The notes: generated from the sequence alone by a model not told the origin. DNA of 64,000 bases from Hippophae tibetana (GCA_037013495.1 CM072811.1:38889452-38953451), one strand, 5' to 3'. Positions 10,200-24,210 are shown, numbered from the stretch's first letter. Program-made: numbers and translations.

Positions 10200-11729
10200 T
10201 AAGATTGAGTGGTTAAAAGCCATGCAGAAAGAAATGAAATCTCTACACGAGAACCACACATTTGACCTGATGAAATTATCACATGGAAAGAAAGCTCTCA
10301 AGAACAAGTGGATGTATAGAATCAAAAGCAAAGAAGGCAGCTCACAACCACTTTACAAAGCAAGATTGGTTATGAAAGGATTTAAGTAGAAAAAGGGTGT
10401 TGACTTCGATGAAATATTCTCACCAGTAGTTAAAATGTCTTCAATCCGAGTTGTTCTTGGTTTGACAGCTAGCCTTAATTTGGAAGTTGAACAACTTGAC
10501 GTAAAGACTGCATTCTTACATGGTGATCTTGATGAGGAAATCTATATGGAGCAGCCTGAAGGATTCCAAGTCAAAAGCAAAGAGAAGTTGGTATGCAGAC
10601 TAAAGAAGAGCTTGTACGGTCTGAAACAAGCACCAAGGTAGTGGTACAAAAAATTCAACTCATTCATGGAAAAAAATGAATACAATAAAACGACGATTGA
10701 TCACTGTGTCTTCATCAAGAAATTATTTGATGGTGATTTTATTATTCTTCTACATTATGTTGATGACATGTTAATTATAGGTCAAAATATTAACAAGATT
10801 AACAAGTTGAAGAAGGAGTTGAGCAAGTCCTTTTCAATAAAGGACTTAAGACCCGTCAAATAGATTCTTGGCATAACAATTACCCACAACAAGAAAAAGC
10901 AAAGGATCTAGCTTTCCCAAAAATGGTATGTTGAAAAAGTTCTTGAAAGATTCAACATGAACAAAACTAAACCTATTAGTTGTCCACTTGCAAGCCATTT
11001 CACGCTTTATATGAGTCAATGTCCTTCAAGTGAGGAGAAGAAATCGGAGATGAGCAAGATGCCTTATGCATTGGCGGTTGGCAATCTAATATACGTTATG
11101 GTATGCACCAGACCATACATTGCACATGATGTTGACATTGTGAGACGATTCCTATCAAATCTTGGAAAGAAACATTGGGCAACTGTCAAATGGATACTCA
11201 TGTATCTCAGAGGAACTTCCAATCATTATTTATGCTTTGGTAATAATAAACCTGTATTAGAAGGATATACAGATTCAATTATGGCTGGCGATATGGATAC
11301 AAGAAAGTCTATATCCGGGTACCTCATAACATTTGGAGGGGGAGTTGTTTCATGAAAATCAAGATTACAAAAGTGTATTACCTTAAGTACGAGAGAAGCA
11401 AAGTGCATTACAATCACTGAAGGTTGTAAGAAGATCCTATGGTGAAAATTTTCCTACAAGAATTACATCAGAACCAAGAAAATTATGTTCTTTATTGCGA
11501 AAATCAATGCGCAATTCACCTTAACAAGAACTCAACCTTCCACTCAAGGTCCAAACACATCGATGTAAGGTATCATTGGATTTGTGATGTGTTGGAACAT
11601 AAACTACTACAAGTTGAGAAGATCCATACCAATGATAATGAGGTTGATATGATGATAAAGACCTTGACTAGAGAAAAACTTATTATCTGTAAAGAGATTG
11701 CAGGTGTGGAAGAGTCAAATCCCACATAA
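10200..11729 (+). pseudogene. Copia-2 reverse transcriptase and RNase H (multiple stops)
   Basis: RT landmarks: KARLVMKGF then TAG (10387), VEQLDVKTAFLHGDLDEEIY, LYGLKQAPR then TAG at 10639, HYVDDMLIIG with YVDD near 10756, and a TAG at 10861 after RPVK. The RNase H part shows CTRPYIAHDVDIV, GYTDSIMAGDMDTRKSISGY, YCENQCAIHLNKN and RSKHIDVRYHWI. The stops sit at positions usually Gln or Trp. Non-functional. Confidence 0.92.
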
Positions 11730-11745
11730 GGTAGAAGGAGAGATT

Positions 11746-12266
11746 TGTTGGTCCATCTCATGTGGGCCAGCAACAAGAAAAATAAAAAAAAAACATTCAA
11801 CAATGAAGGCACTTGCGTTAAGAAGAAAGAAAAAAAAGTCAAAATATTTGAGTTATTTGTCTCTGCATAACTTGGCTGAATGGATGGAGCTTTGGCTCTA
11901 TAAATAGAGTATTTGCCTCAATCTTAATATACATATCAAGTTGAGAGAAAGAAAATTACAAAAAGTAGAGAACAAAGAGTTTTCTAAAATGAAAAATTGA
12001 GAGAAAATTTGTGAAATTTTACACACAAATTGAAGATACATATTTATTATATTTTTGTAAGAGATCTACCTAAAGGTAAAGTTTGTAATCTCATCTTATT
12101 ATAGTAGAAGTTTTAAGTGACCTACGGGTCCCGTGATTGTTACTTTTATTTTTGGAAGGTTTTCCACGCTAAAAAACTTTGGTATTGTTTTTGTTCTATT
12201 TTAATTTGGAAAATTATCCTGAATTTGTGAAATTTGTTTCTTTACTACCATCAATTTTTCCTAAAA
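11746..12266 (+). repeat. Copia-2 3' LTR (521 bp)
   Basis: Starts TGTTGGTCCATCTCATG after the purine-rich AGGTAGAAGGAGAG. It matches the 5' LTR along its length with scattered substitutions and loses the CCAACA terminus. Confidence 0.92.
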
Positions 12267-12271
12267 AAATC

Positions 12272-12472
12272 AAATCTGAACACCTGAGACCCTACGGTGA
12301 AGGGAGATACTGAAAATCCTTCCTATGAAGAGCAATGAGCCAAGTTTGCAAGTTGAGAGTAGGTGACAAGTGTATGGCCATCACCATTCAAGTCAATTCC
12401 CAAAAATGAGGAATGCGTGAATTAGATGATAAACACACCAACTGTTATTATCCCAACATAGAGTCCAATGAC
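12272..12472 (-). pseudogene. ECA1-like: ECA-like pseudogene last exon, first half (TM7 and luminal loop)
   Basis: Follows a GTTGCAG acceptor. Reads VIGLYVGIITVGVFII, a stop, then [20 protein letters not shown] and, after another stop, EGFSVSPFTVGSQVFRF. The sentence is broken here by Copia-2 and resumes at 7014. Confidence 0.92.
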
Positions 12473-12543
12473 CTGCAACAGAGTCCAAATCAAAACATGC
12501 ATTACATTAGATAGCAGGAAGTGAAACTTTGGTTACACTTATC

Positions 12544-14874
<2,331 letters not shown>

Positions 14875-14958
14875 TTAGAGAAAAGTGTAACATGTAATTT
14901 TATCATCAGAAAAATTATCAAAAGGATAAGTCCTCAACAAAATCAGAAACACACTTAC

Positions 14959-15239
14959 CCTTAACCCAACCATGCCAACGAAATTAAGTTGACTCTCAAT
15001 TGAAGAATAATTTGAAGGATTGAGTAAATGCTTATGAGCTGGATGATCTTCATCGCCATTATATGTTTCAAAATCCAGCAAATCTTCCTTGTAGGCAAAA
15101 CCTAGACATCGAAATGCACTTGTTGACATTTCATGAAGGTTATCTAAGATAAGATTCCTTGATTTCGGTCCAACTCTACGACAGTTCCATCTACAAGCTG
15201 AATTGATGAGCTTCTTTCCAATAAATTTTCAACGGCTCC
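14959..15239 (-). pseudogene. ECA1-like: ECA-like pseudogene exon (nucleotide-binding domain)
   Basis: Reads [20 protein letters not shown], a one-base frameshift near 15178, then [35 protein letters not shown] and [18 protein letters not shown]. Flanked by a GGCAG acceptor and a GTAAGT donor. Confidence 0.92.
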
Positions 15240-15839
15240 CTGCCATAGTTTTCGAATCAAATAGTATGTGAGCCGAAATCATAGTTTGACAAATGACAGT
15301 CATAGACGAGCTTCAAAGAACTCAGAACTATAGTATAGTGTGTATCAAGAAAGAAATTTAAGAGTTTACAGGGAAAGTAAGAAACAGATTTTTAAAAATG
15401 GACATTTAGAATCACCGACTATATTTGAGTCGGTGAGATATTAGATACACAAATGAAGATGAGAAATCCCCAGAGACTTCCACGCCCCATATAGAATGGC
15501 AAAAATAATTGATGACTTCTTGAATCTTTATTATCAAGAACTAAGAACCCAGGCAACAAGAGTATAAACATGGAACATACTAACTGGGTACCATGTGAAA
15601 ATGCAGACACTGTAATGCAGTTTCAAAAAATTGAAACATTATACAAATATGTCAAACCAGAGAAATTAACTTATACTGAAATATTGCCACTATTTTAGCA
15701 GGACCAAATCATGCAGGTTGGGTACGTGTAATGACATCTGAATTAACAAAAAGTTCAAGGTCTAACATGTAATTAAAAAGTGAAAATGTAGAAAGGAAAA
15801 ACCCAAATAGGTTCACCTCTGTGATAGACAGAAATATAC

Positions 15840-15962
15840 CTTGACCAGTAAGGACTTGTTTCCCTGAGCTACAATTAAAAATGACACCCATGAATTTATG
15901 ATCACGGTCAAACTCAAGAGTTGCAATTCGACGCTCAACATTGTTCCATACATGAGAGCAAC
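15840..15962 (-). pseudogene. ECA1-like: ECA-like pseudogene exon (EFDRD)
   Basis: Reads CSHVWNNVERRIATLEFDRD followed by MGVIFNCSSGKQVL, typical of the ECA nucleotide-binding domain. One extra base near 15856 breaks the LLVKG motif. Flanked by TATGTAG acceptor and GTATAT donor. Confidence 0.87.
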
Positions 15963-16052
15963 CTACATATTAATAAAGTTACCATGGGAAAGTAGTTTAG
16001 CATCCAGGATTGAAGATACAAAACGCAAGATCATCTAACATCATGTACTTAC

Positions 16053-16133
16053 GCAGTAAATTTCCACCATCAGAAGTTGAACAAGAATCCAGTCGTTGAG
16101 GGCTTGAGGCAGTCCCATTTTTTCAACTAGAAC
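16053..16133 (-). pseudogene. ECA1-like: ECA-like pseudogene exon (KVLVEKMGLP)
   Basis: Preceded by a TTTCAG acceptor and followed by GTAAGT. It reads VLVEKMGLPQ and then shifts frame into a serine-rich piece ending near GGNLLR. This matches the nucleotide-domain loop of ECA pumps. Confidence 0.8.
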
Positions 16134-16615
16134 CTGAAACAATAAAGACATGACTAAATCATGGATCAATGTAGTGGCTAAATATTTCTCTATGACCCAA
16201 TATCAAATTGCAGTAACAGATAGCTATGCCACCAGGTGATAGTGGTGGCTAAGGCCAGATAAACTGCACGCAATCAAGAGATATCTTTGACTGTGTTGCA
16301 TAGTCTACAAGTATTATGCTCTAGTAGTTTCAACATGAAAGTATGACAAATGTAGGAAAGCCATACAACAATATAATCCTGAGTCTCAGTGCCAAATGCC
16401 AACCCATCATAAGGACTTTATATTCTTCCAATAAATGGCTACAAAGGATAATAGGTGGGAACCAAAAAAGTAACTCTTGAGTGTTAACTGAGAATTTGAT
16501 TGATGCTACCGTAAGTTTTAAGCTTTTCTTGACAATATGAAGGGGAATTTCAACCATAGCCATTAACAAGAATCATTATAAATCCTAAAACAACTATATG
16601 GCCAACGATTTGTCA

Positions 16616-17179
16616 CTTTAATGCTGCTTCAGTGGGCATGCCAGTGGCCAAATAGTGATTCCCGGATTGTTCAACACCAGCGTCATTACATACACTAGCA
16701 ATCTTTGCAAACATTTCAAGATTTAAATCCATTCGTCCCACTGACCATCTTTGTATCTCTCCATCATAAGGATTATAAGTAGTCCCTTCCACATTAAAGG
16801 CTCCAAGAGTACCGGCCCGTGAACCAATTGCAACAAGCTTTGCAGCAGCCATCTGATTAGTAGTCAAAGTACCTGTCTTATCAGAACAGATCACTGTTCT
16901 ACAACCAAGAGTTTCGACACTAGCCAACTTTCGAACAAGGGCATTCTTTTGGGCCATCTTCCGTGTGCCAAGAGCCAAGCAGGTAGTGATAATGCCACTG
17001 CAATCTCAAAGTAATAAGTACACTTCTCGAAAGAAAACTTGAAATTTCTTGGCCACCCATCAACAAATTCCCAGTTGAGGAAGTACTTCACATTAATGAG
17101 CCAAACCAAGGCAAAATTGCTCCAATTATCATAGTCAAAACCTCCCCAAATTCATTCAATTTCTTTTTCAATGGGGTAT
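16616..17179 (-). pseudogene. ECA1-like: ECA-like pseudogene exon: TM3-TM4 and phosphorylation site
   Basis: Begins at the Copia-3 boundary with [21 protein letters not shown] one-base loss then shifts into [20 protein letters not shown] and [11 protein letters not shown]. About 30-40 bp are missing after IAVA, which removes the TM4 segment that contains the Ca2+-binding IPEGL motif in the family. The P-type signature [10 protein letters not shown] is intact, inside [13 protein letters not shown]. The exon ends after PTEAALK with a following GTGACA donor. Confidence 0.93.
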
Positions 17180-17938
17180 TGTTAAAATTGACCCAAAACC
17201 TTTTAGCCCAAATTCCATATCCCAAATAAACCCTTGCCTCTTGAATATATATATCATTTATTTTTTTCTTTCTCAGCAGATGTGCTGAAAATTGTGAGTA
17301 GCCGCATAAAGAGCAGCTGAGATCAGAGAAAAACAGAACAGAAATCCCAGCCCTCTGTGTCGTATTCGTTGTTGTTCTGTGCCTGTCTCCTTCTCACCGT
17401 TCCTCAGCAGCGACCTCCTCAGCGATGCAAGCACCACCAGTGACCCCAAGCCCAGACTCCAGCAACTCGTCGACACTAGCTTCCAGCTTCATTTCCAATT
17501 GCGTTGTTCTTTTTTTCCTCGTCGTGCTCCATCGCCAGCAGCCGCCATTCCTGGCCTGTAGCTGCGCGAATTGAGACAGCGACGGCACTCGATGGTGCCG
17601 TGAACATCTCCAGATTTTGGTACGGTTGAAATAAGTTTTTCTAATTTATTTTGTTATATATTATCATTAAATTAAATAAAATATAATTTTTTATTGTATT
17701 AGATTTTAGTATAGTTTTGTTAACTTTAAAGATTATTGTTTATATTTTTATTTGATTATTAATGAATTTTTCTCGTGTTAATAAAATAGATTTTTCATAT
17801 TAAAAAGTTGGATCACTTAAATCATTTTATGTCATTTATTTTTTCATTGTTTATTATTTTATTGTTACGCATTATTATATATTTGTACAACCAAAATTAG
17901 ACTCGATCTTCGCTTCCACAAGTACTAATTTAATAACA
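17180..17938 (+). repeat. Copia-3 5' LTR (759 bp)
   Basis: TGTTAAAATTG...AATAACA. Similar along its length to the reverse complement of the two Copia-6 LTRs, including a relatively GC-rich block at about 17380-17600 that begins near CGATGCAAGCACCAC. Short frames in that block are not genes. Confidence 0.87.
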
Positions 17939-18094
17939 AATTTGTATGAGAACATTGTGTTATTCTATTATTTATTAGAATTGATCAATTTTTTTCTTTT
18001 TGATTTATTTTGAGCTTTTGGTTATTTGATTAGTTTCATATTTTTTGGGTTATGTTTATGTTTATGTTTATTTAATATTATGTTTTCTATCAAG

Positions 18095-18960
18095 GCAACA
18101 AAATACAAAATTGAGAAATTCAATAGTAGAAATGATTTCATTTTATGGCGAATAAAAATGTGGGTCATATTAGTTAAAGAATGGCTCGTTAAGATACTTT
18201 AAAGTAATGATAAATTGTTAAAAAAAATGACGAATAAAGAAAAAAAATGCATTAATAGAAAATCCTTTCAATTCAATTCAATTCAATTATCCTTGTTTGA
18301 TGAGATACTACGCGAGTTTGGTGATAAGGAATCTCATGCTAGGTTATGGCTTAAATTAGAGAATTTGTATATGATCAAGTCTTTGACAAGACGATTATAT
18401 TTGAAGCAATGTTTGTATACATTTAGAATGTCAAAAGGTACACTGTTACACAATCATCTTGATGAATTTACTAAAATTATTCGCGATCTAAAAAATTGTG
18501 GTGTTAAGATTGATGATGAGGATAAAGTCTTAGTTCTATTATGTTCTTTTCCTCATTCATTTGAACATTTTGTTGATACTATGTTATATGGGCGAGATAC
18601 TATTTCTTTGGAAGATGTCAAAGCAACTTTGAATTCTAAAGAGTTGAAGATAAAGATGTCTATAAGCAACAATGATAATAACAGTGATTTATTTGTCAGA
18701 GTTAGAAATCTAGAAAAAGGCACAAGTAATAATAGAAGCATGTCTAGATCCAAATCTAGAAAAAGAAAAAGATAAATGTAACTATTGCCATCAGGAAGGG
18801 CACTGAAAAGTAAATTGTTCGAAACTTAAAGGTAAAGGAAAATTTGCCACAACATCTTCTGGTACTAATGATGTTGCTGGTGTTGTAGATAGTTCTGGTT
18901 TCGATGGTGAAAATGTTCTATCGGTATCTATTGGTTCTCTTGAAGATGTTTAGATTCTTG
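18095..18960 (+). pseudogene. Copia-3 gag
   Basis: Matches Copia-6 gag: KYKIEKFNSRNDF, then LYMIKSLTRRLYLKQCLYTF and LVLLCSFPHSFEHFVDTM, a basic SRSKSRKRKR tract and a CCHC region after it. The initiator ATG position has changed (ATCAAGG where Copia-6 has ATGACGG), so the true start is lost. Several stops. Confidence 0.87.
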
Positions 18961-19712
18961 ATTCGGGTTGTACTTACTATATGTGCCCTAGTAGAGACTG
19001 GTTTGCTTCTTATCAGTCTATTGATGAGGGTGTTGTCTTGATGGGAAATAATATGCCCTACAAGGTTGTTGGTATTGGTACTGTCCGAATTAAGATGCAT
19101 GATGGTACTATTAGGATTTTGAAAGATGTTCCTCATGTTCTAGATTTGAAAAAGAACTTGATATCTTTGGCTACTCTTGATTCACAAGGCTACAAGTACG
19201 TAGTTGAAGATGGAATTTAAAAGTCAGTAAGGGTGCTCTCGTTGTTATTAAATGACAATTGTCGTATGATCTCTATATGCTTCAGGGTGACACTGTTATT
19301 GGTAGTGTTTTAGTTTCATCCTCATAAGATCAAGATTCAAACACTACTCGATTATGGCATATAAGTGAGGCAAGGATTTCTGTTTTGAGCAAACGGGATT
19401 TGCTTTGTGGTTAGAAAATTTGGAATCTTGATTTCTGTGAGCATTGTGTCTATGGAAAGCATCGTAGAGTCAAGTTTAGTACAACCATCCATAAAATGAA
19501 AAGTATTATTGATTATATTCATTCAGATCTTTGGGGTCCTTCTCATGTTATGTTGACTTTTATTGATGACTACTCCCGTCATATTTGGGTGTATTTTATG
19601 AAGAACAAGAGTGACGCATTCTCAAAATTTGTAAAATTCAAGGCCTGCATAGAAAATCAAATAGACAAAAAAATCTAGCATTTAAGAACTGATAATGGTT
19701 TGAAATTTTGTG
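18960..19712 (+). pseudogene. Copia-3 protease/integrase fragment
   Basis: Shows [15 protein letters not shown] at the protease site, HRRVKFSTTIHK and YIHSDLWGPSHVM at the start of integrase, FIDDYSRHIWVYFMKNKSDA, and then HLRTDNGLKFCD preceded by a stop. It breaks off near 19713 at a deletion junction. The C-terminal integrase half with the catalytic Glu is absent. Confidence 0.87.
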
Positions 19713-19829
19713 ATACTATGAGCAACCATATAGTATCGCTAATGGTAAAGGAATAAGAGAGATTCGACGCCATCAAAGGTATGTAGATGTAGACTTAGTT
19801 TCCTTTGCATTGTTTATGGCAGAGTCTAT

Positions 19830-20604
19830 TGATGTGCATGAACCTTCTAGTTATCATGAAGCTATCACTTGTGATGAGTCTGTTCAGTGGCTGGTTGCTA
19901 TGAATGAAGAGATTGAATCACTTCATAAGAATCATACTTGGGAATTGGTGAAACCTCTTGAGGGCCAGAAGATTGTTGGAAACAAATGAGTCTTCAAGAA
20001 AAAGGAAAGTATACCTGAGGTTGAAGCAGTTAGGTTCAAGGCACTTGTTGTTGCAAAAGGCTATTGTCAGAAAAAGGGTATTGACTTCAATGAAGTATTT
20101 TCACATGTTATGAAACATAGCTCTATTCGTGTGTTGCTTGCTATGGTTACATTTTTTGATATGGAATTAGAATAGCTTGATGTCAAAACAACATTCTTAC
20201 ATGGTGAGCTTGAGAAACAAATATATATGCATCAATCAGAAGGGTTTGTTGTTCCATGTAAGGAATATCATGTTTGTTTATTGAAAAATTCTTTATATGG
20301 GCTGAGCAATCTCTTAGGCAGTGGTATAAGCGGTTTGATTCTTTTATGATTGATCATGGTTATTCTAGGAGTGATTATGATAGTTGTGTTTATCATAAAA
20401 GATTCAATGATGGTTCATCTATCTATTTGTTGTTTTATGTTGATGATATGCTTATTGCTTCTAAGAATAAGTTTGAGATTCAGAAATTAAAGTTTTAACT
20501 TAGTGGTGAGTTTGAGATGAAAGATTTAGGTATAGCAAAGAAAATTTTGAACATGGAAATTTACAGAGATAAACAAGCAGGTAAACTTTATTTGACTCAG
20601 AAAG
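19830..20604 (+). pseudogene. Copia-3 reverse transcriptase (truncated)
   Basis: Contains KALVVAKGYCQKKGIDFNEV, LDVKTTFLHGELEKQIYM, SFMIDHGYSRSDYDSCVYHK and a YVDD at 20436-20447. Frameshifts and stops are scattered through it. The match to Copia-6 ends at LYLTQK near 20603. Confidence 0.9.
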
Positions 20605-21930
20605 AAGGCATTCTTTCCAAGATGAATAACACTCTAACTATCACAAAATAACTAGTAACTGTCTTGTTGCAACCCAAGTTCTTTCAAGAACTTTTTCATC
20701 CATAACAACTCTTTACATGCTTCTGTTGCTGCTATAAACTCTACTTCTGTAGTGGACAGTGCAACACATTTTTGTAACTTTGATTGTCATGATGATACAA
20801 CTCCCCCTACAAATGTAATTAGGTAACTTGAAATGGATTTTCTGGAATCTACATCGCTAGCCATATATGCATCTGTGTATCCAACTAACACAGGTTTGTC
20901 ATTTCCAAAACATAGGCATATTTTGGTAGTACCTCGAAGATACTTGAAAATTTATTTCATTGTAGCTCAATGTTCCTTTCTAGGATTTAAAAGGAATCTA
21001 CTCACAATTCCAACTGTATAAGCGATATTTGGCTATGTACAAACCATGGCATACATCATACTTCCAACTACTGAAGCATATGGAACCTTTTCCTTATCTT
21101 CCTTCTCTTTGTATGTAGAAGGGCTCTGCTTAGAACTTAGCTTAAAATGACCAGCAAGAGGACAACTAATCATTTTAGCCTTGTCTATATGAAATCTTTG
21201 AAGTACTTTCTCAATGTATTTCTCCTATGAAAACCATAATTTCTTGGCGCCTTTGTCTCTAATAATACTCATGCCAAGAATCTACTTTTCTGGCCCCAAG
21301 TCTTTCATGGCAAAAGACTTACTCAATTGTTTTTTCAAGTTGTTAATTATGGAAATATTCCGACCAACAATCAACATATCATCCACATAGAGCAAAAGAA
21401 TAATGAAATCATCATCAGAGAATTTATGCACAAAAACACAATGATTTGAAGTAGTCTTTTTGTAGCCTTGCTTCTCCATAATAGACTCAGACTTTTTGTA
21501 CCATTGTCTCGGTGCATGTTTTAAGCCTTAGAGGATTTTCTTCAATTTGCAAACATAAACTTCTTTTTCCTTTTGCTTGAAACCCTCTGGCTGCTCCATG
21601 TATATCTCTTCTTCCAAGTCACCATATAGGAAGGAAGTTTTGACATCCATTTGCTCAACCTCCAAGTCAAGACTTGCTACTAATCCCAGCATAGTACGAA
21701 TGGATGTCATTTTCATAATTGGAGAGAAAATCTCATCAAAGTCAACTCCTTTTCTTTGGCTGAATCCCTTGACAACTAGTTTGACTTTGTATCGTAGATT
21801 AGAACTGTGTCCTTCATGCTTCACCCTGAACACTCATTTATTTTCAAGGCCTTCTTCCCTTTGGGCAACTTCATCAACTCAAAAGTTTTGTTCTCATGTA
21901 AAGACTTCATCTCATCTTGCATAGCTTCAA
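20605..21930 (-). pseudogene. Copia-4 reverse transcriptase and RNase H (truncated)
   Basis: RT landmarks KVKLVVKGFSQRKGVDFDEI, VEQMDVKTSFLYGDLEEEIY, APRQWYKK and YVDD at 21378-21389. RNase H pieces include VGYTDAYMASDVDSRKSISS, LSTTEVEFIAATEACKELL and a degraded LFCDSxSVIHLG. Stops interrupt the frame at several Trp or Gln positions. Confidence 0.9.
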
Positions 21931-22379
21931 TCCATTTTTGTTTGGATTCGTCATCCATGGCTTCTTCATAACTCTCAGGTTCTCCCCCATTAGTGAAAGT
22001 TACATACTATCTGGAGGATATGAGGTAGATGGTCGTCTCACTCTATTACTTCTTCTCAATGGAATAGGAGAAGCTGCAGGTGTTGGTATTGGATAATGAA
22101 CATCATCATTTCCCTCATCTTCAAAACCAATTTCTATAAAAGCATCATCTTCATCAGGTGGATAAACTTGGTCTTCATCTCCAACTTGTCTTGGCATTGA
22201 TGTTAGAGGAATTTATTTCAAATTTGATGAGTCACCATTGGAAATAGGAAAATCTTTCTTCATTTTGATAATATCTTCAATGGTCTTATCTTCAATAAAT
22301 ACAACATCACGACTCCTGACAAGTCTCTTTCCAATCAGATCGTAAAATCTATAGCCAAATTGATCTTGACCATAGCCAA

Positions 22380-23520
22380 TAAAAATGCACTATCTTGTTT
22401 TGGCATAAAGTTTGGATCTATCATCCTTGGGGATATGAACAAATGCTTTACAGCCAAACACTCGTAGATGATCATAAGAAACATCTTTTCCTGACCACAT
22501 TTTATCTGGAACATCCATCTTGAGAGAAGTACAGGATGAAAGATTCAACACATGTGCAACTATGAGTATGGTTTCACCCACATAAAGTTTTAGGAAACTT
22601 TTCATGTGAGAGTAGACATCTAAATCTTTTCATCAAAGTTCTATTCATCCTCTTAGCTAAGCCATTCAACTATTGTGTCTTTGGAGTTGTCATCGATACC
22701 GACTACCATGATTGTTGTAGTAAGCATGGAAAGGTCCTATGTATTCTCCAATATTGTCTGTCTAGATGCACTTCAGCTTCTTCCTAATTTGTCTCTCTAC
22801 TGAGGCATAAAATTCTTTGAAGACATCTAGCATCTGATCATTTTTCTTCAGAAGATATACACATGTCTTCCTTGAATGATCATCAATGAAAGTCACAAAG
22901 TATTGAGCACCACCAAGTGACTTTGGCATTGGTCCATACAATTATGAATGAATCATATCTAAAATATTATTCATTCTGGAAGGAGAGAAACACTTGAAAG
23001 CAACTCTATTTTACTTTCTTGCTAGACAATGAACACATTTCTCCAAATGTACTTCATCCATTCCAGGAAATATCTTCTTTTTGGCTAGACTTTTCATACC
23101 TTTTTCACCCATATGACTGAGTCTCTTATGCCATAACTCAGCTACACTATCTTTCTCTATGGTATTTACTATATCGATGAAGAGCTTCATTTGCATTATA
23201 TATAAAGTTGTGTGCTTCTCACCTCTAGCCAATACTAAGGAGACTTTTATAAGTTTCCAACAACCTTTGAAAGGCCTTCATTTCCCATTCTAACAACACC
23301 AAAACTTCCAGGTGTGTATGATGATAAAAATTCTCTACGCAATGTAGCATGAACTGTAGCACCACTATCAATCACCCAGCTAGTCTCGTGTGATGCAAGA
23401 TTGACAAAATCTTCATCATAAATGATATTGAACTTGTTTATGGTATTTCTTTGCTCATCATCACTACTGTAATTTTTCTTCACTTCGTTGCCTTTGTTCA
23501 TTTCATGTTCCTTCTTGAAC
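22380..23520 (-). pseudogene. Copia-4 protease and integrase remnants
   Basis: Protease WVIDSGATVHATLRREFLSS near 23330-23400 with an intact DSG. The pre-integrase motif ELWHKRLSHMGEKGMKSLAK follows, then CVHCLARK. The integrase core is fragmented by stops. The integrase C-terminal part near 22440-22500 reads LRVFGCKAFVHIPKDDRSKL. Confidence 0.85.
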
Positions 23521-23529
23521 ACCCTGCAA

Positions 23530-24210
23530 AATTTCTTGATGTGACCCTTCCTCTTACGGTGATGGCATTCAACATTGAAAAAATTGTTTGATTTACCTCA
23601 CTCTTGCCTCTAGGTTTCTGTTCTTTATACTATCTCCTTCATTTGGACTCTGTGATAAGGGCTTCTACTTCTAAATCTCTTTCCATGTTTTGTTTTTCAT
23701 ATAACAATAAGGCTTCTATAACAACTTCAAACTTCATCTTGTCTTTTGCATAAATCAGAATTGTTGTGAGATGATTATATGATGAAGGTAGTGATGTCAA
23801 CAACATCACAACTTTCTCACCATCGCTGAAACTCACATTGAATCTTGCTAAGTGAGAAAGCTTGTTGTTGAAATCGTTAACGTGCTACATCATGCTCACA
23901 TTATCTTCCTTTCTCATTTGATATAGCTTCTTCCACAAATAGAATTTATTGGCAAGGATCTTTGACATGTACATGTTTATTAAAGTCTCCTATGTTTCTT
24001 TAGCAGTCTTGCAATTTTTTTATTCAATATTTTGCAAGATACTATCTAAGAGATTTAGAAGGATTGTACTAGCTACAATCTCATCTATCTCCTTCCACTG
24101 TTCATCGATGATGGTTACTGCCTTCTTTTATTTCCCCAGCAACACCTTGTGGACCTTCTGTTAAATGAGAATGTTCATCCTTTGCCATAAATAGAAATTA
24201 TTATTGCCAT
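23530..24210 (-). pseudogene. Copia-4 gag remnants
   Basis: Fragments KVDIEKFNGNNNFYLW, SKILANKFYLWKKLYQMR, SFSDGEKVVMLLTSLPSSYN and LIYAKDKMKFEVVIEALLLY match the UBN2-type gag of Tnt1-like elements. Broken by frameshifts and stops. Confidence 0.82.

Larger units (their letters stand above)
7015..12266 (+). mobile_element. Copia-2: Ty1/copia element inserted in the ECA pseudogene
   Basis: LTRs at 7015-7532 and 11746-12266 begin TGTTGGTCCATCTCATG. The 5' copy ends CCAACA, an inverted match to TGTTGG; the 3' copy has a degraded end. The target duplication is AGATC (7010-7014) versus AAATC (12267-12271), one mismatch. LTR divergence is clearly higher than in Copia-1. The internal region carries gag, protease, integrase, RT and RNase H of a Tork/Tnt1-like lineage with many stops. 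Its insertion point lies within the coding sequence of the pump's last exon. Confidence 0.94.
17180..20604 (+). mobile_element. Copia-3: 3'-truncated copia element
   Basis: 5' LTR (17180-17938), degraded primer-binding site, gag, integrase and RT on the plus strand, same family as Copia-6. About 615 bp between integrase and RT are missing relative to Copia-6 (junction near 19713). The element stops in the RT-RNase H region at about 20604, where it meets Copia-4 tail to tail. No 3' LTR is present. Its 5' LTR abuts the ECA-like pseudogene. Confidence 0.9.

Noticed and set aside
17273-17588. Several 60-67 codon frames on both strands near 17.4 kb
   Set aside because: They lie in the GC-richer block of the Copia-3 LTR, have no protein similarity and overlap each other on opposite strands.
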